A stretch of DNA of 39,245 bases from NCBI GenBank assembly GCA_015056125.1, contig SVGW01000025.1, positions 1-39,245 on the forward strand, given 5' to 3'. This DNA is from Clostridiales bacterium. Lineage in GTDB: Bacteria > Bacillota > Clostridia > Christensenellales > Aristaeellaceae. The position numbers and the translations under genes are program-made. The notes beneath the pieces were generated by a model. That model was given only the letters and a program-made list of their open reading frames with translations, had not been told where the DNA came from and did not search any database. Below are positions 6,684-15,300 of this stretch, one piece after another (position 1 is the first letter of the stretch; each line of letters opens with the position of its first letter).

Positions 6684-6723
6684 AATAGTAAACGAAATAC
6701 TGAAATGAACGGAGGAAATAAAA

Positions 6724-7281
6724 ATGTACCGTCCTGTAATTGCTGGCGCCAAGGAAAAAATGGAAAAGACCAAGGAATTTTATCAGCGGGATATGCTGTC
6801 TCTGCGCGCAGGCCGCGCCAATCCTCAGATTCTGGATAAGATCACTGTGGATTACTACGGCACCCCCACTCCCCTGAAGCAGATGGGCAATATCAATAGC
6901 CCTGAACCCCGGCTTCTCACCATTTCTCTGTGGGATCCCAAGGCCATTCCCCTGGTGGAAAAGGCCATTCAGAAGAGCGATCTGGGCATGAACCCCTCTA
7001 ACGACGGCAAATTGATCCGTCTGGTGGTGCCCGAGCTTAATGCGGAACGCCGCAAGGAATTGAGCAAGGTGGTAAAGAAGGGCGCGGAAGAAGCCAAGGT
7101 GGCTATGCGCAATACCCGCCGTGATGCCATGGAACAGATCAAGAAGCTCAAGAAGGATTCCCAGATCACCGAGGACGATCAGCGCAAGGCGGAAGATGAA
7201 CTTCAGAAAATGACCGACGCCCAGATCAAGGCCGTGGATAAGATTGCCACGGACAAGGAAAAGGAGATCATGGAAGTCTGA
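6724..7281 (+). CDS. frr: Ribosome recycling factor
   Basis: A 185-residue protein, the normal family length, that splits the 70S ribosome after termination together with EF-G. The start YRPVIAGAKEKMEKT, the signature LRAGRANPQILDKI, the domain II segment YYGTPTPLKQMGNI, and PPLTEERR-like PELNAERRKELSKVV are all present, followed by the long C-terminal helix. ACGGAGGAAATAAAA supplies a strong ribosome site. pyrH, tsf and rpsB, which usually precede frr in Firmicutes, are absent here; a CDF gene and a fresh promoter are found in their place. The stop TGA shares its last base with the ATG of the next small gene. Confidence 0.98.
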   Translation: MYRPVIAGAKEKMEKTKEFYQRDMLSLRAGRANPQILDKITVDYYGTPTPLKQMGNINSPEPRLLTISLWDPKAIPLVEKAIQKSDLGMNPSNDGKLIRLVVPELNAERRKELSKVVKKGAEEAKVAMRNTRRDAMEQIKKLKKDSQITEDDQRKAEDELQKMTDAQIKAVDKIATDKEKEIMEV

Positions 7282-7490
7282 TGCACAAAATGCTGGGCCG
7301 GCCGCTTTCGGAGGCCCTTCAATGCCTGCCCGAAGGGGCCAAGCGCCCCCGCGTGGTGGAAACTGCTGCGCCTGCCCGGAATGGGCAGGCCAGGCAGGAG
7401 GGCACGCTGCGGGTGATGGCCTGTCGGGAGGATGAATGGATCGTGGCCCGGTTTGCGGACCGGCAGCCGCGGGAAACAGAGGAAGCATGA
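7281..7490 (+). CDS. Conserved-position small protein between frr and uppS, unknown function
   Basis: A 69-residue frame fits exactly between frr (shared base at TGA/ATG, 7281) and uppS (ATGA overlap at 7487), which argues for real, coupled translation. The product starts MHKMLGRPLSEALQCLPEGA, has a central RVVETAAPARN and a later GTLRVMACREDEWIVARF. The pattern of a helix with G-x-P-L-x-E-A, followed by beta-strands, recalls a single PASTA-like unit, but this is only a resemblance. It is basic, has no membrane segment or signal peptide, and contains one Cys in each half. I do not recognise the family. Confidence 0.65.
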   Translation: MHKMLGRPLSEALQCLPEGAKRPRVVETAAPARNGQARQEGTLRVMACREDEWIVARFADRQPRETEEA

Positions 7491-8200
7491 GCGAACGCGC
7501 ATTGCCAAGGCACGTAGCCATTATTATGGACGGCAACGGCCGCTGGGCGAAAAAGCATAAGCTCCAGGTGGCTTTGGGCCACCGCAAGGGCGTGGAGGCG
7601 CTGCGGGGAATTATCCGAGAAAGCAGCGATCTGGGCATTGAGGCCTTGACCATCTATGCCTTTTCCACCGAAAATTGGAGCCGGGATAAGGCCGAAGTGG
7701 AAGCTTTGATGGGCCTTTTGTTGGAATACTTTTCTTCGGAAATTGATGAACTGGATCAGAATAACGTGTGCATCCGCATTCTGGGGGATAAGGAAGGACT
7801 GCCGCAAAAGCAGCGGGAAGCCATCCTCCGGGCGGAAGAAAGAACGGAAAAAAATACCGGCCTGAAATTGAATATCGCAATCAACTATGGCGGCAGGGCG
7901 GAATTGGCCCGGGCGGCCCGGGTGCTGGCCGAAAAAGCTGTGCGCGGGGAAATTCGGCCCGAGGAAATCAATGAACAGCGCCTTGCCCAGGAATTATATA
8001 CACAGGGCCTGCCGGATGTGGATCTGATGATCCGCACCAGTGGGGAAATGCGGCTGAGCAATTTTTTATTATATCAGTGCGCCTACGCCGAATTTGATTT
8101 TCCCGCTGTGCTGTGGCCCGATTTTGACGTGAAAGCTTATCACGAGGCGCTGGAGGCCTATATGCATCGGGAAAGAAGATTTGGAGGACGCGTTTCATGA
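7487..8200 (+). CDS. uppS: Isoprenyl transferase (undecaprenyl diphosphate synthase)
   Basis: A 237-residue cis-prenyltransferase that condenses isopentenyl diphosphate onto farnesyl diphosphate to make the C55 lipid carrier for cell-wall synthesis. The diphosphate-binding signature MDGNGRWA contains catalytic Asp15; GHRKGVEALRGI, the YAFSTENWSR loop, and the C-terminal LMIRTSGEMRLSNFLLYQ block with DFDVKAYHEAL are all present. ATG 7487 has GAGGAAGC just before it and overlaps the stop of the preceding small gene. Its 3' end overlaps cdsA by four bases (ATGA). Confidence 0.97.
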   Translation: MSERALPRHVAIIMDGNGRWAKKHKLQVALGHRKGVEALRGIIRESSDLGIEALTIYAFSTENWSRDKAEVEALMGLLLEYFSSEIDELDQNNVCIRILGDKEGLPQKQREAILRAEERTEKNTGLKLNIAINYGGRAELARAARVLAEKAVRGEIRPEEINEQRLAQELYTQGLPDVDLMIRTSGEMRLSNFLLYQCAYAEFDFPAVLWPDFDVKAYHEALEAYMHRERRFGGRVS

Positions 8201-9009
8201 CCACGAGAATTATTACCGGCGTCTGCCTCACCTTGATGCTGGCTGGCGTGCTGGCCATCGATGGATGGTTATTTTCGGTACTGTATATGGTATCGATTTG
8301 CTTCTCCATGTATGAGGTGTTTCGGGCTTTGCGGCAGGCGGGCCATCGGCCGCCCCAATGGCCTGCTTGGCTTTGCTTGGCCCTGTCCATTCCCCTGTTT
8401 GAAATGGGCGGCAGTATGCCGGTGCTGCTCACGTTGGTTGCGGGCGCCTGCATGCTCATCAGCGCCATGGTGCTGTTTCGGGCCGAGCCCAAATTAGAAG
8501 ATATTCTGATTTCCTGCATGCCTTTGGTGTGCGTGCTGATGCCTGGGATGTGTATGCTGGGCATTCAGAATGCCCCCACCCGTGGGCAGCAATTGCTGCT
8601 GACGATTCTGGCCTTTGGCGTGCCCCTGGCGGGGGATACGGTGGCCTATTTTGTGGGCAGCCGTTTTGGCGTGCGCAAGCTTTGCCCGGCGGTGAGCCCT
8701 AATAAATCCTTGGAGGGAGCAGTGGCCGGCCTTGTGGGCAGCGTGGTATTTTCCATGGCGCTCTTTGGCATTTTTTCCATTTTTATGCCCATGCCCCGCT
8801 TCTGGCATTGCCTGGTGCTGGGCCTGCTTGGCGGGCTGGCCGGGCAGCTGGGCGATCTATTTGCATCGCTGATCAAGCGCCACTGCGGCATTAAGGATTA
8901 CAGCAGCATTTTTCCCGGCCATGGCGGCATGATGGACCGGCTGGACAGCGTATACTGGGCTACGGTGATCATGTACGTCTATCTCAATCTTTCGCCTTTC
9001 CCTGTTTAA
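8197..9009 (+). CDS. cdsA: Phosphatidate cytidylyltransferase
   Basis: A 270-residue integral membrane enzyme with about eight hydrophobic segments that makes CDP-diacylglycerol from phosphatidic acid and CTP. The C-terminal family signature is intact: SLIKRHCGIKDYS followed by FPGHGGMMDRLDS, which contains the metal-binding Asp pair. GDTVAYFVGSRFG and SPNKSLEGAVAGL, both conserved, lie in the middle. Start codon ATG overlaps the uppS stop. A 33-base gap with GAGGAA leads to dxr. Confidence 0.95.
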   Translation: MTTRIITGVCLTLMLAGVLAIDGWLFSVLYMVSICFSMYEVFRALRQAGHRPPQWPAWLCLALSIPLFEMGGSMPVLLTLVAGACMLISAMVLFRAEPKLEDILISCMPLVCVLMPGMCMLGIQNAPTRGQQLLLTILAFGVPLAGDTVAYFVGSRFGVRKLCPAVSPNKSLEGAVAGLVGSVVFSMALFGIFSIFMPMPRFWHCLVLGLLGGLAGQLGDLFASLIKRHCGIKDYSSIFPGHGGMMDRLDSVYWATVIMYVYLNLSPFPV

Positions 9010-9042
9010 AAAAGGGAAGGGCCCGCAGAAAGCGAGGAACCC

Positions 9043-10182
9043 ATGCGAGGTATAGCAATTTTAGGCAGCACAGGCTCCATTGGTAAACAGGCAATAGAAG
9101 TGATATCCCTGCATCCCGACCGCTTTTTTGTGACGGCGCTCACCGCACACAGGAATGCGGCGCTTTTATTTGAGCAGGTGCGCCTGCTTCGCCCCAAAAT
9201 GGCGGCGCTCACAGGGGAAAAAGCGGAGGTTCCCAAGGATCTTTCATTCTGCGATTTTCGCTTTGGTCCCGGCGCCCTGGAGGAAGTGGCCAGGGAATGC
9301 GAAGGGAAAGATATACTGGCGGCTGTGGTGGGCGTGGCTGGGCTCAAGGCCGTGATGGCGGCGAGAAAGGCAGGAAAGCGGGTGCTGCTTGCCAATAAGG
9401 AAACCTTGGTAGCCGGCGGAGAAATGGTGATGCAGGCCTGCCAGGCAGATGAAGAGGGCCCCACCCTTCTTCCTGTGGACAGTGAACACAGCGCCATTTT
9501 CCAGTGCCTTCAGGGGGCTGGACCCAACAAGTATAAAAAAATTCTGCTCACGGCTTCCGGCGGCCCCTTCCGCACCTGGGAAAAAGAGCGGATTCAAAAG
9601 GCAACGGTGGAGGAGGCCTTGGGCCATCCCACCTGGAATATGGGCGCTAAAATTACGGTGGATTCTGCTTCCATGTTTAATAAAGCCCTGGAAATTATCG
9701 AAGCCAAATGGCTGTTTGAAGCCGACCCTTCCCAGATTCAGGTGGTAGTACATCCCCAGAGCATTGTGCATTCCGCCGTGCAATTTCAGGATGGGGCGGT
9801 GATCGCTCAAATGGGTGCGCCGGATATGAAGGTGCCTATTCTTTACGCCATCACTTACCCGGAGAGGCTTTTTGCCGGGGCCAAGGAATTGGATCTGTTT
9901 GCGCTGGGGAAATTAACCTTTGAAGCGCCTGATCTGGAAAAATTCCCGTCCATTCAGATGGCGTATGACGCCTTGCATGCGGGCGGCGCGGCGGCCTGCG
10001 TGCTCAATGCCGCCAATGAGGAAGCGGCGGGGGCGTTCCTGCAGGGCAGGATTCCCTTTGGAAAGATTTATGAGATTGTGGACGCTGCGCTGCAAAAGCA
10101 TGGGCATTTGCCCGCCCGCAGCCTGCAGGATATTGACGAAGCGGATGCGTTGGCCCGGCAGGCAGCCCGAGCGCATATGTGA
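9043..10182 (+). CDS. dxr: 1-deoxy-D-xylulose 5-phosphate reductoisomerase
   Basis: A 379-residue cytoplasmic enzyme, normal length, that makes 2-C-methyl-D-erythritol 4-phosphate with NADPH in the non-mevalonate isoprenoid pathway. The NADPH-binding loop GSTGSIG is at residues 8-14; LANKETLVAGGE, the metal site PVDSEHSAIFQCL, the substrate loop TASGGPFRTW, and the block HPTWNMGAKITVDSASM are all conserved, followed by EIIEAKWLF and the C-terminal N-A-A-N-E segment. With ispG two genes further on it shows that the organism uses this pathway to feed uppS. Confidence 0.97.
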   Translation: MRGIAILGSTGSIGKQAIEVISLHPDRFFVTALTAHRNAALLFEQVRLLRPKMAALTGEKAEVPKDLSFCDFRFGPGALEEVARECEGKDILAAVVGVAGLKAVMAARKAGKRVLLANKETLVAGGEMVMQACQADEEGPTLLPVDSEHSAIFQCLQGAGPNKYKKILLTASGGPFRTWEKERIQKATVEEALGHPTWNMGAKITVDSASMFNKALEIIEAKWLFEADPSQIQVVVHPQSIVHSAVQFQDGAVIAQMGAPDMKVPILYAITYPERLFAGAKELDLFALGKLTFEAPDLEKFPSIQMAYDALHAGGAAACVLNAANEEAAGAFLQGRIPFGKIYEIVDAALQKHGHLPARSLQDIDEADALARQAARAHM

Positions 10183-10212
10183 CCTTGATTTTATGGAGGA
10201 ATCATTTTATTT

Positions 10213-11307
10213 ATGGGAACGGCTTTTTATGTGATCGCGGCGATTTTTTTGCTGGGCGTGATGGTGACCGTGCATGAATTTGGCCATTTTATCGCCGCCC
10301 GGATGACGGGAATCCCCGTAAAGGAATTTGCGGTGGGCTTTGGTCCTAAGCTTTGCTCCTGGAAAAGCAAAAAGCATGAAACGCTCTTTTTCCTTCGCCT
10401 GATTCCAGCCGGCGGCTACTGCGCTTTTTACGGGGAGGACGATGCGGAGGGCAAAGAAAAAAATGATCCCCGGAATCTGAATAACTACAGCGTCTGGAAG
10501 CGGATGCTCACTATCGCCCTGGGCCCTGTTATGAATTTTGTGCTGGCTTTGCTTGCGGCCACCTGCCTTTTTTGCTATATTGGCGAAGATGTGGGGGGAC
10601 AGTATGGCTATGCTGTGATCCAGGCGGTGACGGAAAACAGCCCTGCCGCTCATGCAGGAATACAGGCAGGGGATATGATAGAATCCATCAACGGCCAGGA
10701 TGCAGCCGGCATAGCGGATGGAGAGCAATTCAAGGTGCAGCAGCTCATCGGCTCCTATCGGGAGGGGGATGCGCCCCTAAAGATCGTGCTCAGCCGAAAC
10801 GAAGAAAAAACCACCGTATACTTATCGCCTTTGTATGATGAAACGGAAAAACGCATGCTCATCGGCGTGAACCTGGCTTTCCAGTATTATCCCGATTATC
10901 AGCCCATTTCCATTTTTCGGGGGATCCATTTGGGGGCGGATTATTGTGTGCGGGCCGGAGGCACCATTCTTTCCGGGCTCAAGGCGCTGATTACTACCGG
11001 GGATGGCTTTGAGGATTCTGCCGGGCCGGTGGGGATTGTGCAGATGATTGCCGAAGAAACCCAGAAAAATGGCTGGGAAGTGTATGTGCAATTGCTGGTG
11101 CTGATTTCGGTAAATCTGGGGCTGTTTAACCTGATCCCCATCCCTGGCCTGGATGGCAGCCGCATTCTTTTCCTGGCGATTGAAGCCGTCCGGCGCAAGA
11201 GAGTTCCTCAGAAGATTGAAGCATATGTGCATCTTTCCGGCTATGTGCTGTTGCTGGGGCTGATGCTGGTGATGACCTGGAAAGATATTCTCAATATTTT
11301 CAGATAA
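10213..11307 (+). CDS. rseP: Site-2 intramembrane metalloprotease
   Basis: A 364-residue membrane protease of the RseP/RasP group (M50B). The zinc motif HEFGH is at residues 21-25 in the first membrane helix; the third ligand region NLIPIPGLDGSRILF lies near the C-terminus; one PDZ domain (residues ~130-205, GDMIESINGQ) sits between. It is expected to cut anti-sigma factors or signal-peptide remnants within the membrane. A GGAGG lies 13 bases before ATG 10213, which is long spacing, but no nearer start in frame exists. Confidence 0.95.
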   Translation: MGTAFYVIAAIFLLGVMVTVHEFGHFIAARMTGIPVKEFAVGFGPKLCSWKSKKHETLFFLRLIPAGGYCAFYGEDDAEGKEKNDPRNLNNYSVWKRMLTIALGPVMNFVLALLAATCLFCYIGEDVGGQYGYAVIQAVTENSPAAHAGIQAGDMIESINGQDAAGIADGEQFKVQQLIGSYREGDAPLKIVLSRNEEKTTVYLSPLYDETEKRMLIGVNLAFQYYPDYQPISIFRGIHLGADYCVRAGGTILSGLKALITTGDGFEDSAGPVGIVQMIAEETQKNGWEVYVQLLVLISVNLGLFNLIPIPGLDGSRILFLAIEAVRRKRVPQKIEAYVHLSGYVLLLGLMLVMTWKDILNIFR

Positions 11308-11324
11308 CCCAAGGAGGGGTATAC

Positions 11325-12374
11325 ATGAGCAAAAAGCGTCAGGTATGGGCAGGCAAAGTGGGCATCGGCGGCGATAGCCCCGTTTCCATTCAGTCCATGA
11401 CCAATACGGATACCAGAGATGTGGCGGCTACCCTTGCCCAGATCAAGCAATTGGCGGTGGCGGGATGCGATTTGGTGCGGGTGTCGGTGTATGACCGGGC
11501 CTGCGCAGGCGCCGTGCGCGCCCTGGTGGATCAAAGCCCCGTGCCCTTGGTGGCCGATATTCATTTTGATCATACCCTGGCCATTGCCGCCATGGAAAAC
11601 GGCATCCATAAGCTGCGCATCAATCCCGGCAATATCGGCAGCGCCGATAAGGTAAAGCGGGTGGTGGATTGCGCCAAGATGCATCATGTGCCCATCCGTA
11701 TCGGCGTAAACGCCGGTTCCTTGGAAAAGGATATTGTGGAAAAAGAAGGCGGCGCTACTGCCAAGGGCATGGTGGAAAGCGCCATGCGCCATATCAGGCT
11801 GCTGGAACAGGAAGGATTTTATGATATTGTGCTCTCCCTAAAAGCCAGCGATGTGCCCCTTACGGTGAATGCTTACCGATTGATGCATCAGGTGTGCGAT
11901 TATCCTCTGCATCTGGGGGTTACGGAAGCGGGCCTACCCGGCAAGGGCACAGTGAAATCCGCCATCGGCATCGGCGGGCTTTTGCTGGATAACATCGGCG
12001 ATACGGTGCGGGTATCCTTAACCGGCGATCCCGTGCATGAGCCGGGGGCGGCGCTGGAAATCCTGCGTGCGCTGGGCCTTCGCAGCGGCATTCGCTTTGT
12101 ATCCTGCCCCACCTGCGGGCGCACCCAGATTGACGTGGCGGGCATTGCCCACCGGGTGGAAGAGGAATTTGCCGGGATTGATAAGCCCATCACCGTGGCG
12201 ATTATGGGCTGCGTGGTGAACGGCCCCGGGGAAGCCCGGGACGCCGATATCGCCCTTTGCGGGGGTAAGGATTGCGGCGCACTCTATATCGGCGGCAAGC
12301 ATGTGGGCAAGCTCACGGGCGATCTGGCCGAGGGCATGGTGAAGGCCGTCAGGGAGTATCTCAATGACGTATGA
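11325..12374 (+). CDS. ispG: 4-hydroxy-3-methylbut-2-enyl diphosphate synthase
   Basis: A 349-residue bacterial-type enzyme that reduces ME-cPP to HMBPP. The [4Fe-4S] ligands are visible: Cys261 and Cys264 (SCPTCGRTQ) and Cys296 (GCVVNGPGEA), with the expected Glu of GPGE as fourth ligand. The N-terminal TIM-barrel begins with PVSIQSMTNTDTRD, the classic GcpE start. CAAGGAGGGGT gives a strong ribosome site. Its end overlaps the start of polC by 11 bases. Confidence 0.97.
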   Translation: MSKKRQVWAGKVGIGGDSPVSIQSMTNTDTRDVAATLAQIKQLAVAGCDLVRVSVYDRACAGAVRALVDQSPVPLVADIHFDHTLAIAAMENGIHKLRINPGNIGSADKVKRVVDCAKMHHVPIRIGVNAGSLEKDIVEKEGGATAKGMVESAMRHIRLLEQEGFYDIVLSLKASDVPLTVNAYRLMHQVCDYPLHLGVTEAGLPGKGTVKSAIGIGGLLLDNIGDTVRVSLTGDPVHEPGAALEILRALGLRSGIRFVSCPTCGRTQIDVAGIAHRVEEEFAGIDKPITVAIMGCVVNGPGEARDADIALCGGKDCGALYIGGKHVGKLTGDLAEGMVKAVREYLNDV

Positions 12375-15300
12375 TGAACTTTTGCGTGCGGTATATCAGG
12401 CGCTGCCCGAAGCAGAGGGGCAGCTGGCCATTGAGCGGGTGCGCTATGTAAAAAGCGAAAATAAAGCCTATTTTTCCTTTCTCTCCGATGTGCTCATTGG
12501 GGAGAAGGGCTTTTTCGTGATGAAAAAAGCCATTCGGAATGCTTTCCCTGGGATGAATTTTTCCCTGCGGGTGGCAAGCCCTTCTCTGGCCAAGGATTTT
12601 TTGCAGAATCCCGATAAATATGCCGCGCCGCTGAATCATTATCTCATCCGCCATTATCCTTCTGTGGCCTCCTGGGAATTTGATATGCACTGGGCGCCGG
12701 GCAACGGACGGGTCACACTGGAAATGCCCGATGAATTTTCGCTGCATTATTTGGAAAAGCAAGGGATCAGAGCGCAGCTGGCCACGGTAATCCACGATGT
12801 ATTCCGCCTGGATACGGAAGTGATGCTCAAGGTATGCGGCGATGAAGAAAAGCGCCTGCGGGAGCTTCAGGAGGAGCGGCAGGCCCAGGACCGGGTGGCG
12901 GCGGAGCGTGCTGCCCGCTATGACGAAATTGCCCAGGCCCAGGCGAAAAAGGAAGAAAAGCCCAAGGAAGAGGATAACCGTATCAAGGGCCGCGCTATTG
13001 GCGATCCGCCTGTGGCGATCAAGGAACTGACGGACGATAGCGGCCTGGTGGTGATCCGGGGCAAAGTGCTCTCCACCGAGGATAAAGAAATCGCCGGGGG
13101 CGAAATGGTGCTGCTTTCTTTCCTGGTAACGGACTATACCAGCACCATCCGCTGCAAGGCTTTTCTGCGTTATCGTCCCCGCCGGCCCAAGGATGAAGAA
13201 AATACGCCTCCCATCAGCGATGCGGAGAGGGAAGCGGTGCAGAAGGTATTAAAAGCCATCAAGCCCGGCATGGGCATTTTGGTGCGGGGCGAAACTCAGT
13301 ATGATAATTATTCCCATGAAACGGTGGTTATGGCCCGGGATATGTCCTCCTGCAAGCTGCCCGAGCGCATGGATAATGCCCCTGAAAAGCGCATTGAACT
13401 GCATTTGCACACCCAGATGAGCAATATGGATGCGGTTTCCTCCGCTTCCGCCCTGATTTCCCGGGCCGCCAAGTGGGGGCATGAGGCCATCGCGGTTACC
13501 GACCACGGCGTAGCCCAGGCATTCCCCGAAGCCTTTGGCGCGGCGAAAGCCAACGGTATCAAGCTGATTCCCGGGGTGGAAGGGTATCTGACGGATGACG
13601 ACAGCGTGGTGATGGGGGAAAATGATCTGCCCATTGATAGCCCGGTGATCGTGCTGGACTTTGAAACCACGGGGCTCAATACCACCAAGGACCGGATTAT
13701 TGAAATCGGCGCAGTGAAATTGGCCCATGGTCAGGTGGTGGACAGCTACGGCGTGCTGGTGAACCCCGGCATGCTTTTGCCTCAGAAGATCGTGGAAATT
13801 ACCCATATTACCGATCAGATGCTCAGGGATGCCCCCTCTGCTGCACAGGCGCTGCCAAAACTCCTGGAATTTATGGATGGCTGCCCCATTGCCGCCCATA
13901 ATGCCAAATTTGACTGCGCCGTGCTTCAAAGCGAATTAAAGCGCCTGGGGCTTCCGGAATATAAGGCTCCCCAATTGGATACTTTGACTTTGGCCCGCAA
14001 GCTGTATCCCGAGCTTAAATCCCACAAGCTGGGCTCCGTGTGCAAGCGGCTGGGGGTGTCGCTGAAGGACGCTCACCGCGCCGTCAACGATGCTGCTGCC
14101 ACGGCCCAGTGCCTGGCAAGAATGATCGATGACGCCAAGAAGCGGGGCGCCGTCACCTTGAGTGATTTAAACGACGTATCCAAGGATTATACCCTGGGCA
14201 ATTCCTGGCATATTGTATTGCTGGCAGCTTCCCAGGACGGCATGACCAACTTAAACCATCTGATCTCCGAAGGCCATCTGAAATATTTCCGCCGCCGGCC
14301 CCATATTCCCAGGGCGGTGCTGCAAAAGTACCGCAAGGATATTATCGTGGGCTCTGCCTGCGAATCGGGGGAGCTTTTCAGCGCCATGGTGGATGGGGCC
14401 AGCGATGAAAAGCTGGGAAAGATCGCCAGGTTTTATGATTATCTGGAAATTCAGCCCATTGGCAACAATGCGTTCCTCCTGCGCGAGGGGCGGGTGGCCA
14501 ATGAGGAAGCCCTCCGGGATTTCAACCGCCGCATTGTGCGCCTGGGGGAAAAACTGGGCATTCCTGTAGTAGCCACCGGCGACGTGCATTTCCTGGATCC
14601 TCAGGACGCCCAGTTCCGGGCCATCCTGCAGGCGGGCCAGGGCTACTCCGACGCCGATCACCAGCCGCCCCTGTATTTTAAAACCACTGAAGAAATGCTG
14701 GAGGAATTCTCCTACCTGGGCAGGGAAAAGGCCTATGAAGTGGTGATCAAAAATCCTAAGATGATCGCCGATCGGGTGGGCAAGGTGGGCCTGTTTCCGC
14801 CTCATCCCGAGGGGAAAACCACCTTCTCTCCCTTCTGGCCCACGGCGGAGCAGGATATCAAGGATCTCACCTACGGCACCGCCCACCGCTATTACGGGGA
14901 TGAATTGCCCGAAATTGTGCAAAAGCGCATTGATAAGGAATTGACGGCCATTGTGGGCTACGGTTACTGCACCTTGTATTCCATTGCGCAAAAGCTGGTG
15001 AGCAAATCCTTAAAGGACGGTTACGTGGTAGGCAGCCGAGGCTCTGTGGGCTCCTCTTTTGTGGCTTTCCTTACCGGCATTACGGAAATCAATTCCCTGC
15101 CTGTGCACTATCGCTGCGAGCATTGCCGGAAGGCGGATTTTGATATTCCGCCTCAGTATACCATCGGCGTGGACCTGCCGGATAAATTGTGCCCCACCTG
15201 CGGAAATCCTCTGGTAAAGGATGGCTTTGATATTCCCTTTGAAGCCTTCCTGGGCTTTAAGGGCGATAAGGTGCCCGATATCGATTTGAACTTCTCCGGC

